Positions 15,048 to 22,939 of a stretch of DNA of 54,911 bases are shown here, one piece after another. Position numbers and translations under genes: made by a program. The stretch is from Salinivirgaceae bacterium (GTDB lineage: Bacteria; Bacteroidota; Bacteroidia; Bacteroidales; SZUA-534), in NCBI GenBank assembly GCA_017645945.1, contig JAGCNL010000085.1:1-54911 (forward strand), in the 5' to 3' direction. The notes under the pieces are model-generated. The model was not told where the DNA came from and ran no database searches. It saw nothing but the letters and a program-made list of their open reading frames with translations. The stretch's first letter is position 1. The number at the start of each line of letters is the position of its first letter.

Positions 15048-16295
15048 TCAACTTTCTTTCTTCCTCCACGGCAGTTCGCCGCTGGCTTTGAAGTTATAGA
15101 TGGGCTTGATGATGTCAACAACATCGGCGGTGTCGCGGATGAGTTCCAAAATTTCGGCCATAGGCTTGTAAACCATTGGCGACTCGTCAATTGTATCGTC
15201 GCAGACCGAAGTGGTGAAGATGCCGCTCATACTCTGCTGGAACTCGTCGAGTGTAATGCTCTCGAAGGCTTTGGCACGCGACATCAGCCGCCCCGCGCCG
15301 TGCGGTGCCGAACAATTCCAGTCGGCATTGCCGCGGCCCACGCAAATCAGGCTGCCGTCGCGCATATTCATCGGGATGATGACGCGCTCGCCGGCCATTG
15401 CTGATATTGCACCTTTGCGAATCATACGGTGGCGCGTATCAACGTAGTTGTGCAGCGTCTCGAACCACTCAAAATCTTTGAGCGACTTGCCTTTGAAGTA
15501 TTTCGACACAATGGTGTCGGCAATGGTAATGCGGTTGAGGTGGGCAAATTCGGCGCAAATGTCCACATCGTTCAGATAATCCGACATAAAACGTCCGTAA
15601 AGATAGCATTGCTCGTCGGGGAAGGGGCACTCCACCGTCTCGCACTTGAGTCCGCGCAGCGCCTTCTGAATCTCGTCGCGGCGGCCCTGACGCTTGTACT
15701 CGCGGATGATGCGCTCACGCTCCTCGTAGAGTTGCTCCTTGCCGTGGCAAAGGTCGACGGCAATCTGCTGATAGTACTCGCACACCTGCTTGCCAAGGTT
15801 GCGCGAGCCTGTATGAATGACCAGATAAATGTCGCCGCTAGTGCTGCGGTCGAGTTCGATGAAGTGGTTGCCGCCACCCAGAGTGCCGATGCTGCGCTCG
15901 ATGCGTCGAGAGTCCTTCAGGCCTCGGTAGCACTTGAGTTGCTCAAGTTTCGGAAACCGCACTGCGCGCCCCTCGTGCACGGACATTCCCGACGGGATTT
16001 TGAGCCTGACAAGGTTGTCGAATGCCTGCAAATCAATCTCGGCCTGCCCCAAATTGACGCACAACATTCCGCACGAGATGTCAACGCCCACGGTGTTGGG
16101 GATAATCGCATCGGAATAGGTTGATGTAAAGCCAATTACACTGCCTTTGCCCGCGTGCGTGTCGGGCATTATGCGGATAGTCTCGTCGGCATACGCTGGA
16201 TTTTCTATCAGCGATTTAAGTTGCTCCACGCAGGTGTCCTCAATGGTGTTTGCGTAGATAATTGTGCGGTTTCCTTTTGAGTTTGTAAGTTCCAT
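15048..16295 (-). CDS. rtcB: RtcB-family RNA 3'-phosphate ligase, 415 aa
   Basis: RtcB joins RNA ends with 2',3'-cyclic phosphate or 3'-phosphate to 5'-OH ends, using GTP and a divalent metal. Landmarks: PDTHAGKGSVIGF (44-56), metal site VDISCGM with Asp72 and Cys75, GGGNHFIEL with His144, VIHTGSRNLGK with His161, LHNYVDTRH with His282, and SAPHGAGRLMSR with His332, the position of the guanylylated histidine of the family. All key residues are present, and the length is normal. It lies between an LRR gene and the WEMQCCGDP protein; no prfH or archease gene is next to it, which separates it from the usual RtcB repair pairs. Confidence 0.95.
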   Translation of the reverse strand: MELTNSKGNRTIIYANTIEDTCVEQLKSLIENPAYADETIRIMPDTHAGKGSVIGFTSTYSDAIIPNTVGVDISCGMLCVNLGQAEIDLQAFDNLVRLKIPSGMSVHEGRAVRFPKLEQLKCYRGLKDSRRIERSIGTLGGGNHFIELDRSTSGDIYLVIHTGSRNLGKQVCEYYQQIAVDLCHGKEQLYEERERIIREYKRQGRRDEIQKALRGLKCETVECPFPDEQCYLYGRFMSDYLNDVDICAEFAHLNRITIADTIVSKYFKGKSLKDFEWFETLHNYVDTRHRMIRKGAISAMAGERVIIPMNMRDGSLICVGRGNADWNCSAPHGAGRLMSRAKAFESITLDEFQQSMSGIFTTSVCDDTIDESPMVYKPMAEILELIRDTADVVDIIKPIYNFKASGELPWRKKES

Positions 16296-16339
16296 AGAAG
16301 TAAATATTTAGTGATTAATTGATTAACTGATTGATTGAA

Positions 16340-17317
16340 TTATTTGGCGTTTTCTTCATCATCATCGCTGTTTAAATCGTCCATTAACTCTTCAATGCTT
16401 TTGAATCTTTTTGCATTCGGGTCTTTCATTAGGCGCAAGCCTTCCTCAATTGCGGCTAATGTTTCGGCGTTAGGCACATATTCAACTCGTTTCGCAATCT
16501 TTTGTAACTCCTTTGGCAGCATTTTCTTGACCTTATCGGTGAAATGGCCGCGGATAATGATTTTTTTCAGCGATTCACATTTTTCAAAAGTGATTTCGCC
16601 AATGCTCTTTATCGATTCGGTGAGTATGATTTCCTGTAACGATTTGCAACCGTAAAAGGCACATTCGCCGATATGAGTGACAGAAGCGGGGATTTTGATT
16701 TGCTCTAAAGAATCACATTCTTGAAATGCGTTGCTTCCAATAGTTTTCACCGAATCGGGAATGGTGATTTGTTTTAGCGACGAACATCCTAGAAAAGTAC
16801 CTTCAGCAATTGCGGTAACAGATAAAGGAATCTGTATGTGTTGCAGCGATTTACAGCGGAAAAACGCACTATGGGCAATGGTTGTAACAGTATCGGGAAT
16901 TGTCATTTGACGTAATGAAAGGCAACGCGAAAAGGTTCCATACATAATAGTTGTGACTGATTTGGGAATATTGATTTGTTGCAAAGATTTACACATATTA
17001 AATGCTCTTGTCCCAATGATTTTCACAGAATCGGGGATTGCAATTTGTCGCAAAGACGTGCAGAAAGAAAACGCGTTGCTACCAATGGTTTCCACAGAAT
17101 CAGGAATGGAAATACTTTTCAAATGCAGGTTGAATCCAAACGCATCATTGCAAATAACCTCTGTTCCATCTTTGATTTGGTATTGTTCCAAACTTTTGTT
17201 TTCACACTTCATCAGTCGTTTGCCATCACTGCTATAAATTACGCCGTAGCAATCTTTTACACCGTTTTTCAATTCGGTTTCGGTTGTTTCTGTCTGTTTC
17301 AGTAAATTGTCTTCCAT
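16340..17317 (-). CDS. BspA-like leucine-rich repeat protein, 325 aa
   Basis: Head module NGVKDCYGVIYSSDGKRLMK followed by IKDGTEVICNDAFG, then about nine LRR_5 repeats (IPDSVETIGSNAFSFCTSLR, IPKSVTTIMYGTFSRCLSLR, IPASVTHIGECAFYGCKSLQ) and an acidic C-terminus (EELMDDLNSDDDEENAK). This looks like the basic single-module form from which the 826-residue protein could be built. No signal peptide. First gene of the unit LRR, RtcB, WEMQCCGDP protein, with element C7 starting 36 bases upstream of its ATG. Confidence 0.9.
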   Translation of the reverse strand: MEDNLLKQTETTETELKNGVKDCYGVIYSSDGKRLMKCENKSLEQYQIKDGTEVICNDAFGFNLHLKSISIPDSVETIGSNAFSFCTSLRQIAIPDSVKIIGTRAFNMCKSLQQINIPKSVTTIMYGTFSRCLSLRQMTIPDTVTTIAHSAFFRCKSLQHIQIPLSVTAIAEGTFLGCSSLKQITIPDSVKTIGSNAFQECDSLEQIKIPASVTHIGECAFYGCKSLQEIILTESIKSIGEITFEKCESLKKIIIRGHFTDKVKKMLPKELQKIAKRVEYVPNAETLAAIEEGLRLMKDPNAKRFKSIEELMDDLNSDDDEENAK

Positions 17318-17352
17318 ACCAGTAAGAATTAAAGGTTTAACTTATTTTTCCT

Positions 17353-17403
17353 GCAAATAAATGTGCAACCTATGCGAGATTGCGGCAGAGGTTTGAAAAT
17401 TTT
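17353..17403 (-). promoter_or_regulatory. element C7: palindromic promoter-like repeat
   Basis: Reads GCAAATAAATGTGC then AACCT-atgcgagattgcggcag-AGGTT and TGAAAATTTTT. GCAAA begins 36 bases upstream of the ATG at 17317. Its far end touches the stop codon of the gene at 17403, so element and upstream gene leave no free spacer. Confidence 0.65.
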
Positions 17404-18671
17404 TAATCGAATTTATAAAGCCTATTCCATCTAAAATAGACATCTCTTCCCTCGCGGTTCATACACCAGTCAACAATCGCGCTGTTGCCTTTGAAATACT
17501 TATCGACATTGGCCTGTATTTTTGCCGAGACATCGGCAAGAGCCGCGGTGGGCAAAGCGAATTTAAAACTATCGGCTTCATCGGTACAATCGGCCACCGA
17601 ATCATCGGGCCACTGGAAGTCGGCGATTTTGCTTTTGTTAATATAACGATTTGAGAACCAATTAAATGGTTTATTCTCTTTTTCCAAAGCCCAGTATTCT
17701 ACAACGCCGCTTTCGACATTCGCAAAACAGAACGCTGGTTGGCCATATTCTTCGGCAATCTTTTTAGCATCGTCAAATAGTATGTTTATGACAATGAGCA
17801 ATTTACCCGTGTGGCTACCAAGACGTCCTTCGGCGGGAACGCACACATAATTTCGGGCATTAACGCAATCGAGCAACGTTTTTTGACCCTTTGCTGCGGT
17901 GTTGATATTTTGATTTGCCAGCACGGCAAATGTCAATATGTTTCTGAAAAGCCCCTCGCGAGTTATAAACTCCTGAATATCAGGATATATATACTTATGT
18001 TTTTTTATGTAGTCCCAAATATTATGCCCATAGGCGTACAATGCCCCTGCCCCCATAACACCGTGATGGCGTGCGTAGTCTCCACAATCGAACCCCCAAT
18101 CTTGACTTCCGCCATTTAAAAACAGGCAGTTCCTGTCGATTTCGGGCAAACTGCCGCCGAACGACGAGGCGGAAATCCGTCGCAGATAATCGTTGACCGC
18201 TTTTGGGCCAAACGCGCCGCACGAGATTTTCACGTTATAGCCCAATTCGGGGGACAAATTCGTGCCTACGCACACGGCATCCGACGGGGTTTCACCGTCT
18301 TTCGCCTTGAAGAAGAAACAATCCTGATTGTAATATTCCGCCAGGTCGAAGCAATTGTCGTAGAACTTTTCATCGTCGAACCGATTTATTGCAACAAGCA
18401 CATTTTCAAGGCTATCGGGCGCAGTTTTGTCCATTCCTAATGCCGATTTCAACGTTGTTCCCCAATAGCGAGCCACTATTAGGGCGGCGCGCAAACTGTT
18501 TCTGCGCTTCAAGTTTTCATCTTCTGAAAAGGTGTAGCCGTCGAGTTTCTTGATAGTCGTTGGCTCAAGGGTGTAGGGCGTGGCATTGACATACTGCACG
18601 CGGTTGGCGGCGATTATTGCTATGTCGTGCTCCGCTCGCCACGGTTCGAAAGAAGAATTTTTTGTGTTCAT
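17403..18671 (-). CDS. hypothetical protein, 422 aa
   Basis: Start taken at ATG 18671 (MNTKNSSFEPWRAEHD); the longer frame to 18743 reads through element C8. Not recognised. A helical N-terminal third (ENLKRRNSLRAALIVARYWG) is followed by a Cys/Gly/aromatic-rich middle (GGSQDWGFDCGDYARHHGVM, GAGALYAYGHNIWDYIKK) and an acidic C-terminus ending WCMNREGRDVYFRWNRLYKFD. No signal peptide or membrane segment. It is a single-gene unit at the right end of the accessory block. Confidence 0.75.
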   Translation of the reverse strand: MNTKNSSFEPWRAEHDIAIIAANRVQYVNATPYTLEPTTIKKLDGYTFSEDENLKRRNSLRAALIVARYWGTTLKSALGMDKTAPDSLENVLVAINRFDDEKFYDNCFDLAEYYNQDCFFFKAKDGETPSDAVCVGTNLSPELGYNVKISCGAFGPKAVNDYLRRISASSFGGSLPEIDRNCLFLNGGSQDWGFDCGDYARHHGVMGAGALYAYGHNIWDYIKKHKYIYPDIQEFITREGLFRNILTFAVLANQNINTAAKGQKTLLDCVNARNYVCVPAEGRLGSHTGKLLIVINILFDDAKKIAEEYGQPAFCFANVESGVVEYWALEKENKPFNWFSNRYINKSKIADFQWPDDSVADCTDEADSFKFALPTAALADVSAKIQANVDKYFKGNSAIVDWCMNREGRDVYFRWNRLYKFD

Positions 18672-18707
18672 AGTTGTAAGTTTTAAACGGTTCAACTTCA
18701 TTTTTCC

Positions 18708-18762
18708 GCAAATAAAACCGCCACCTATGCGAAACCCGTGCACAGGTTTTGGAAATTTTATA
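18708..18762 (-). promoter_or_regulatory. element C8: palindromic promoter-like repeat
   Basis: Reads GCAAATAAAACCGCC then ACCT-a-TGC-gaaacccgt-GCA-c-AGGT and TTTGGAAATTTT. The core is GCGAAACCC, as in C5. GCAAA begins 37 bases upstream of the ATG at 18671. It lies next to P2b on the far side, repeating the C4/P2a arrangement. Confidence 0.65.
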
Positions 18763-18794
18763 CTTTTTTGTCAATTAATCATTCCTGATTTTAT

Positions 18795-18864
18795 GACAGC
18801 GCCGCAAAGAAATTTACGCACTGCGAAGTCTTTTTGCGTATTCGAGAATAATTCAGTGTTTTTT
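18795..18864 (-). promoter_or_regulatory. element P2b: second promoter-like repeat type
   Basis: Shares with P2a a GCAAAG end, the wording CACTGCGAAGTCTTTTTGCG (P2a: CACTACGCAGCCTTTTTGCG) and a TCAGT-TTTTTC tail. The inverted arms are weaker than in P2a. The rest of the 364-base gap to the TolC start (18865-19035) is AT-rich; I see no clear plus-strand promoter box in it, although the efflux operon should start there. Confidence 0.45.
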
Positions 18865-19035
18865 CAATAGATGGCGACATTGTTAAGCAAGACACTATAA
18901 ACAAAACAATTACACGGTTTGTTTTTTTCGTTGCCAACGTCAATTCTTCGGTTCTTAAAAAAAACGGCTTTTATAGTATAACGAATCAAAATTTTTGCAA
19001 TATTTAACCACGTTTTACACAACTAACATCATTAA

Positions 19036-20535
19036 ATGAAAAAACACAACAACTCTAAAGTCATTGCCGCGCTTGTTGGTGTGCTAATGACTTGCTCCGG
19101 AGCTCAGGCGCAGACGGTTGATGAGCGGATACTCACAATGGACGACGTGGTGCGGCTGGCACAAGAAAAATCAATTTTGGGTATGTCGTACCGAAACCAG
19201 TACTTATCATCGTACTGGAGTTTCAGAACTTTCAAGGCGGAAAACCGACCAGCACTGATGCTCTCAAGCAATCTGCTCAATTTCAACCGCTCAGTGAGCG
19301 AGGTGACGAAATTTGAGACTGGTGAGAAGGCCTACCGCACCAACTACTCGATGACGAACGATGTGACACTCTCCATCTCGCAGAACATCGGGCTAACGGG
19401 CGGCACGCTGGTGTTCGGAACATCGCTCAACCGGCTCGACCAGTACGACCCCAACCGCTCGACATCGTACTACGCGCAGCCATTGTTTCTCTCTTACTCA
19501 CAATCGCTTTGGGGATTCAACCGCTTCAAGTGGAACAAGAAAATTGAGCCACTGAACTACGAGTATGCCAAGCGGCTATACATTGAAAATATGGAGCAGG
19601 TGGCGCAGACTGCCGTCCGCTATTTTTGGGACTACGCCAGTGCCAAGGCCAGCTACGAGCGCGCCATCACCAGCTTCGACGAGAGCAAGCGCCTCTATCA
19701 GACGGCTCTCACGCGGTTCGATATGGGAACCATCGATCGTGAGAAACTGCTGCAGCTGGAGCTTTCTGTGCTGAAAGACTCGCTCTCACTTAACACCACG
19801 CAGCTGCAGATGCGCACGGCACTCAATCAGCTCTGCTCGTTCATCGGGGCACCGGAAAACGCCACTATCCTACTCAACATCAACTACACGGTGCCGGTTG
19901 TGGCCCTCAACTATGAGGAGGTGCTCACCCGAGCGCTTGCCAACTCGTCGTTTGAGATGAACCAGACCATTCAGGAACTGCAGGCCGACGAGAACGTGGC
20001 GCAGGCCAAATCGAACCGGGGATTTTCGGCGTCGGTGAACGCACGGTTCGGAATGTCGGGCACGGCGGCCACCTTCGACGAGAGTTTCGCCACGCTGCAG
20101 GACCAGGAGGTAGTGGGCATTTCGCTCACAATCCCGATTGTGGACTGGGGATTGGGCAAGGGCCATGTGAAGATGGCGAAAGCGCAATCAGAACGCACCC
20201 ACAGCGAGCTGGAGCAAAAGATGGTGGATTTCCGCCAGGACCTTTTCACGCAAGTGACCGAATTCAACAACCAATACAGCCAGTGCGAGATTTCGCGCCG
20301 CGCGGCCGAGATTGCCAACGAGTCGTACAACATAGCCCTCAAGAACTTCGGGGCGGGAACAATATCAGTGACCGATATGAACCAAATCCGCACCGAGCGC
20401 GACAATGCCGTGAACACCTACATCAGCAACATCGGCAACTTCTGGAACAGCTATTTCGGCATCCGCAAGGCCACGCTGTTCGATTATCTGTCGGGTACCG
20501 ACATCAATATTGAATTTGACAAACTTCAGGAATAA
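19036..20535 (+). CDS. TolC-type outer membrane efflux protein, 499 aa
   Basis: Outer membrane channel of a tripartite efflux pump. Signal peptide MKKHNNSKVIAALVGVLMTC with likely cleavage after AQA (residues 23-25). The mature part shows the long amphipathic helices of the family (EYAKRLYIENMEQVAQTAVR, RRAAEIANESYNIALKNFGA) and two similar halves typical of OEP repeats. FGAGTISVTDMNQIRTERDN, near the C-terminus, is a common TolC-family segment. First gene of the efflux operon; its stop overlaps the adaptor start by one base (TAATG). Confidence 0.92.
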   Translation: MKKHNNSKVIAALVGVLMTCSGAQAQTVDERILTMDDVVRLAQEKSILGMSYRNQYLSSYWSFRTFKAENRPALMLSSNLLNFNRSVSEVTKFETGEKAYRTNYSMTNDVTLSISQNIGLTGGTLVFGTSLNRLDQYDPNRSTSYYAQPLFLSYSQSLWGFNRFKWNKKIEPLNYEYAKRLYIENMEQVAQTAVRYFWDYASAKASYERAITSFDESKRLYQTALTRFDMGTIDREKLLQLELSVLKDSLSLNTTQLQMRTALNQLCSFIGAPENATILLNINYTVPVVALNYEEVLTRALANSSFEMNQTIQELQADENVAQAKSNRGFSASVNARFGMSGTAATFDESFATLQDQEVVGISLTIPIVDWGLGKGHVKMAKAQSERTHSELEQKMVDFRQDLFTQVTEFNNQYSQCEISRRAAEIANESYNIALKNFGAGTISVTDMNQIRTERDNAVNTYISNIGNFWNSYFGIRKATLFDYLSGTDINIEFDKLQE

Positions 20536-21620
20536 TGAAACATACACAATTTTTTCTGGCTGCTCTGGCGATGATTACAGTGGCCGGATGCGGCTCGGGC
20601 AAGAAAACTGACGAGGCCGAAAGTGAAATGGCCCGTGGCAGCTATTCGGGCGAGAAAAACAAGGTTACGGTGGTGCGCCTTGAGCGCCGCACATTCAACA
20701 AACAGCTTGTGTGCAACGGCAAACTGGAGGCTCAAGGCAAGGCCTCGCTGCAATTCGCGCAGCAGGGAACCGTTGAGCGCATCAACTACCGCGAAGGTCA
20801 GGCAGTGGCCGCTGGCGCTGTGGTGGCCGCTTTGGACAAGAGTCAGGCGCAGCATCAGCTAAAGCAGTCGCAGCTGGCCTACGACAAGGCACTTTTGCAG
20901 CTGCAGGACCGTCTGCTCGACTACGACCTGACCATTGCCGACACTGGCTCGATGCCCGAAAACCAGCGCCGCGCAGTGTTCATCAACACGGGCTACACCG
21001 AGGCTCGAATGTCGCTTGAAAATGCCCGCAAGCAGCTTAAAGAGTGCGAGTTGCGGGCTCCTTTTGCAGGAAAGGTCATCGACCTGAAGGGACGCGAGCA
21101 CGAAACAACCAACGGCACCTTCTGCACCATCATCGACGACAGCCGCTACCAAGTGCGCTTCAGCGTTCTGGAGACTGAATATCCTTTCATCCGCGTGGGG
21201 CAGAAAGTGATGATTACGCCGTTCGCCAACACACAACTCACCATCGAGGGTAGCATTCTGGCCATCAACCCAACGGTTGACAAGAACGGCCAGATTGCAG
21301 TCACCGCAACCGTAAAGGGCGAACAGGGCCTGATTGACGGAATGAACGTGAAGGTGGTGGTTGAGGACTCCATTGCCGACCAGCTCACAGTGCCAAAGAG
21401 CGCCGTTGTTATCCGCGACGGTCAGGAGGTGCTTTTCAAATCGGCCAATGGACGCAGCGTCTGGACCTACGTGAAGGTGGTGATGAGCAACTCCGCCGAG
21501 CACATTGTGGAGCCGAACACCGAGCGCGGAGCCGAGCTTAACATCGGCGACTCCATCATCATATCAGGAAACCTGAATCTGGGTGATAATGTGGAGATTG
21601 AGGTTGAAGGGAATGATTGA
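20535..21620 (+). CDS. RND efflux periplasmic adaptor lipoprotein (HlyD/AcrA type), 361 aa
   Basis: Bridges inner-membrane RND permease and TolC-type channel. Lipobox VAGC with Cys19 anchors it. A biotinyl-lipoyl half is seen at GTVERINYREGQAVAAGAVV (about 76-95), a short alpha hairpin follows (KSQAQHQLKQSQLAYDKALL), and the second lipoyl half is ECELRAPFAGKVIDLKGREH. Beta-barrel and membrane-proximal parts follow. The start codon overlaps the TolC stop, so the two are translationally coupled. The permeases it should serve lie 8 kb downstream, beyond six lipoprotein genes. Confidence 0.93.
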   Translation: MKHTQFFLAALAMITVAGCGSGKKTDEAESEMARGSYSGEKNKVTVVRLERRTFNKQLVCNGKLEAQGKASLQFAQQGTVERINYREGQAVAAGAVVAALDKSQAQHQLKQSQLAYDKALLQLQDRLLDYDLTIADTGSMPENQRRAVFINTGYTEARMSLENARKQLKECELRAPFAGKVIDLKGREHETTNGTFCTIIDDSRYQVRFSVLETEYPFIRVGQKVMITPFANTQLTIEGSILAINPTVDKNGQIAVTATVKGEQGLIDGMNVKVVVEDSIADQLTVPKSAVVIRDGQEVLFKSANGRSVWTYVKVVMSNSAEHIVEPNTERGAELNIGDSIIISGNLNLGDNVEIEVEGND

Positions 21621-21623
21621 GAA

Positions 21624-21664
21624 TGGACAATGGACAGTTGACAATGGAGAATTGAAAATTAAAA
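21624..21664. repeat. short dispersed GACAATGGA-type repeat
   Basis: The 91-base spacer between the adaptor gene and the first propeller gene contains GAATGGACAATGGACAGTT, then GACAATGGAGAATTGAAAAT, built from near-repeats of seven to nine bases. Sequences of this wording are frequent between genes in Bacteroidota from memory. No coding potential. Confidence 0.55.
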
Positions 21665-21711
21665 ACGAGGGCTAAGGCCAGACATAACAAACAATTAAAT
21701 ACCACAAACTA

Positions 21712-22857
21712 ATGAGAATCAGAACTCTAACTATCGCAATGCTTGCCACGGCGGCTGCGATGACCGCTTGCAACAGCGGCAGCAAAAATCATTCATCCGA
21801 CGAATGGGTGATTGAAAACGATGTGTGGAATTTCGAGAACATCGATTTGGAAGAAATCGCAGATATTGTTGATATTAAACCAATTAAATCAGACGAGCCG
21901 ATTGATGAGCTTCGGCTTTATATGAGTGGAAACAGCAACGATTTCATCATCGGCGACAGTTACCATCGTCAGACGTTCTATCATGTTGTAAACGGCCAGG
22001 TGACAGAAAAACTCCATACACCGGGGAACGGCCCAACCGAGTACAACTATCTTGACTGTTTTTCGTACCTGCCAGCCGACAGCCTTCTCTACGGTTTCGA
22101 CCGCCGCGGGCGGATAATGTGTTTCAAAACATCGCCGTTCAAATTCGTGTCGTACTACCCTACCGATTACAAAGTTAATGATATGATTGCGCTTGGCCGC
22201 AACCGTCTGCTGATAACAGCCATGACACCAAGTCGGGACAGCTGCGCCATTTATGAGTTCGACGGAGAAACGATGACAAAATTAACCGATATGAATGGAT
22301 TTGGGCGAATGTATATGTTCCCCTCCTACTCACGTTCGGGCGACGATTTAATTGTGACGACGATACATGAATACGTCACTGCTTACCAATATAACGAAGG
22401 CCAGATGCAGAAAGTGGCGACATTCGACAACGGCGATATGGAACTGACCAAAGACAAACAATATGAAATCGACCTTGGAAACGGCTATACAGCAATTACT
22501 TTTAAAGACTTCGCAATAGCTTGCTACAACGCCCAGTTCGATGGTTCCACGCTGGCCTATTGGTACAAAGCGGTTCTCAACCAGCATGAATATCGTCATC
22601 TGGCCATCGCCACACGCGACAGCGTCCACAACTACGAAGTGCACATCGGCGGTTTGATTACAATGGCTCGTGCCGGAATGATTGACAACGGCGTTTATAC
22701 CATGCTGATTCAAGGCGATTGGGAGGGCAAAATCAACCCCGACGAGGAGCTGTCTGCCACCGGCAAACGTATCATCGAGGCATTGAAAAACAACAACGAC
22801 GGAAATCCGATTTATATGCAATTCCGACTGAAAGACAAATATTTAAACAAGAATTAA
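21712..22857 (+). CDS. six-bladed beta-propeller lipoprotein, 381 aa (Prop1)
   Basis: Lipobox AMTAC with Cys20. The pattern fits the 6-bladed beta-propeller (BF3164-like) lipoproteins of Bacteroidota: YMSGNSNDFIIGDSYHRQTF, then the blade signature TPGNGPTEYN, then repeated strand pairs such as LLYGFDRRGRIMCF. It lacks the C-terminal helix shared by the five tandem paralogues that follow, so it is a more distant member. Role unknown; the family is predicted to bind small ligands or proteins at the cell envelope. Confidence 0.8.
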   Translation: MRIRTLTIAMLATAAAMTACNSGSKNHSSDEWVIENDVWNFENIDLEEIADIVDIKPIKSDEPIDELRLYMSGNSNDFIIGDSYHRQTFYHVVNGQVTEKLHTPGNGPTEYNYLDCFSYLPADSLLYGFDRRGRIMCFKTSPFKFVSYYPTDYKVNDMIALGRNRLLITAMTPSRDSCAIYEFDGETMTKLTDMNGFGRMYMFPSYSRSGDDLIVTTIHEYVTAYQYNEGQMQKVATFDNGDMELTKDKQYEIDLGNGYTAITFKDFAIACYNAQFDGSTLAYWYKAVLNQHEYRHLAIATRDSVHNYEVHIGGLITMARAGMIDNGVYTMLIQGDWEGKINPDEELSATGKRIIEALKNNNDGNPIYMQFRLKDKYLNKN

Positions 22858-22870
22858 AAATGTGAATGCT

Positions 22871-22899
22871 GTAGAGACGTGATATTATCGAGTCTCTAC
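22871..22899. repeat. perfect 8-bp palindromic repeat in a spacer
   Basis: GTAGAGAC, 13 bases, then GTCTCTAC in the 82-base spacer between Prop1 and Prop2. Palindromes of this wording recur between genes in many bacterial genomes (remembered). In the transcript it would form a hairpin and could act as a processing or stability element between genes of one operon. Confidence 0.65.
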
Positions 22900-22939
22900 G
22901 CCGCGCAAAAACAAATAAACACTTAAATACCACAAAACA

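Noticed and set aside
1476..18762. C elements as classical integron attC sites
   Set aside because: No integrase is seen, the GTTRRRY core is not matched, and the spacing to start codons fits promoters better. A cassette reading remains possible and is given as an alternative.
18865..19035. Clear promoter for the efflux operon
   Set aside because: AT-rich with several TTTG words but no TAnnTTTG box at a sensible distance from the TolC start.
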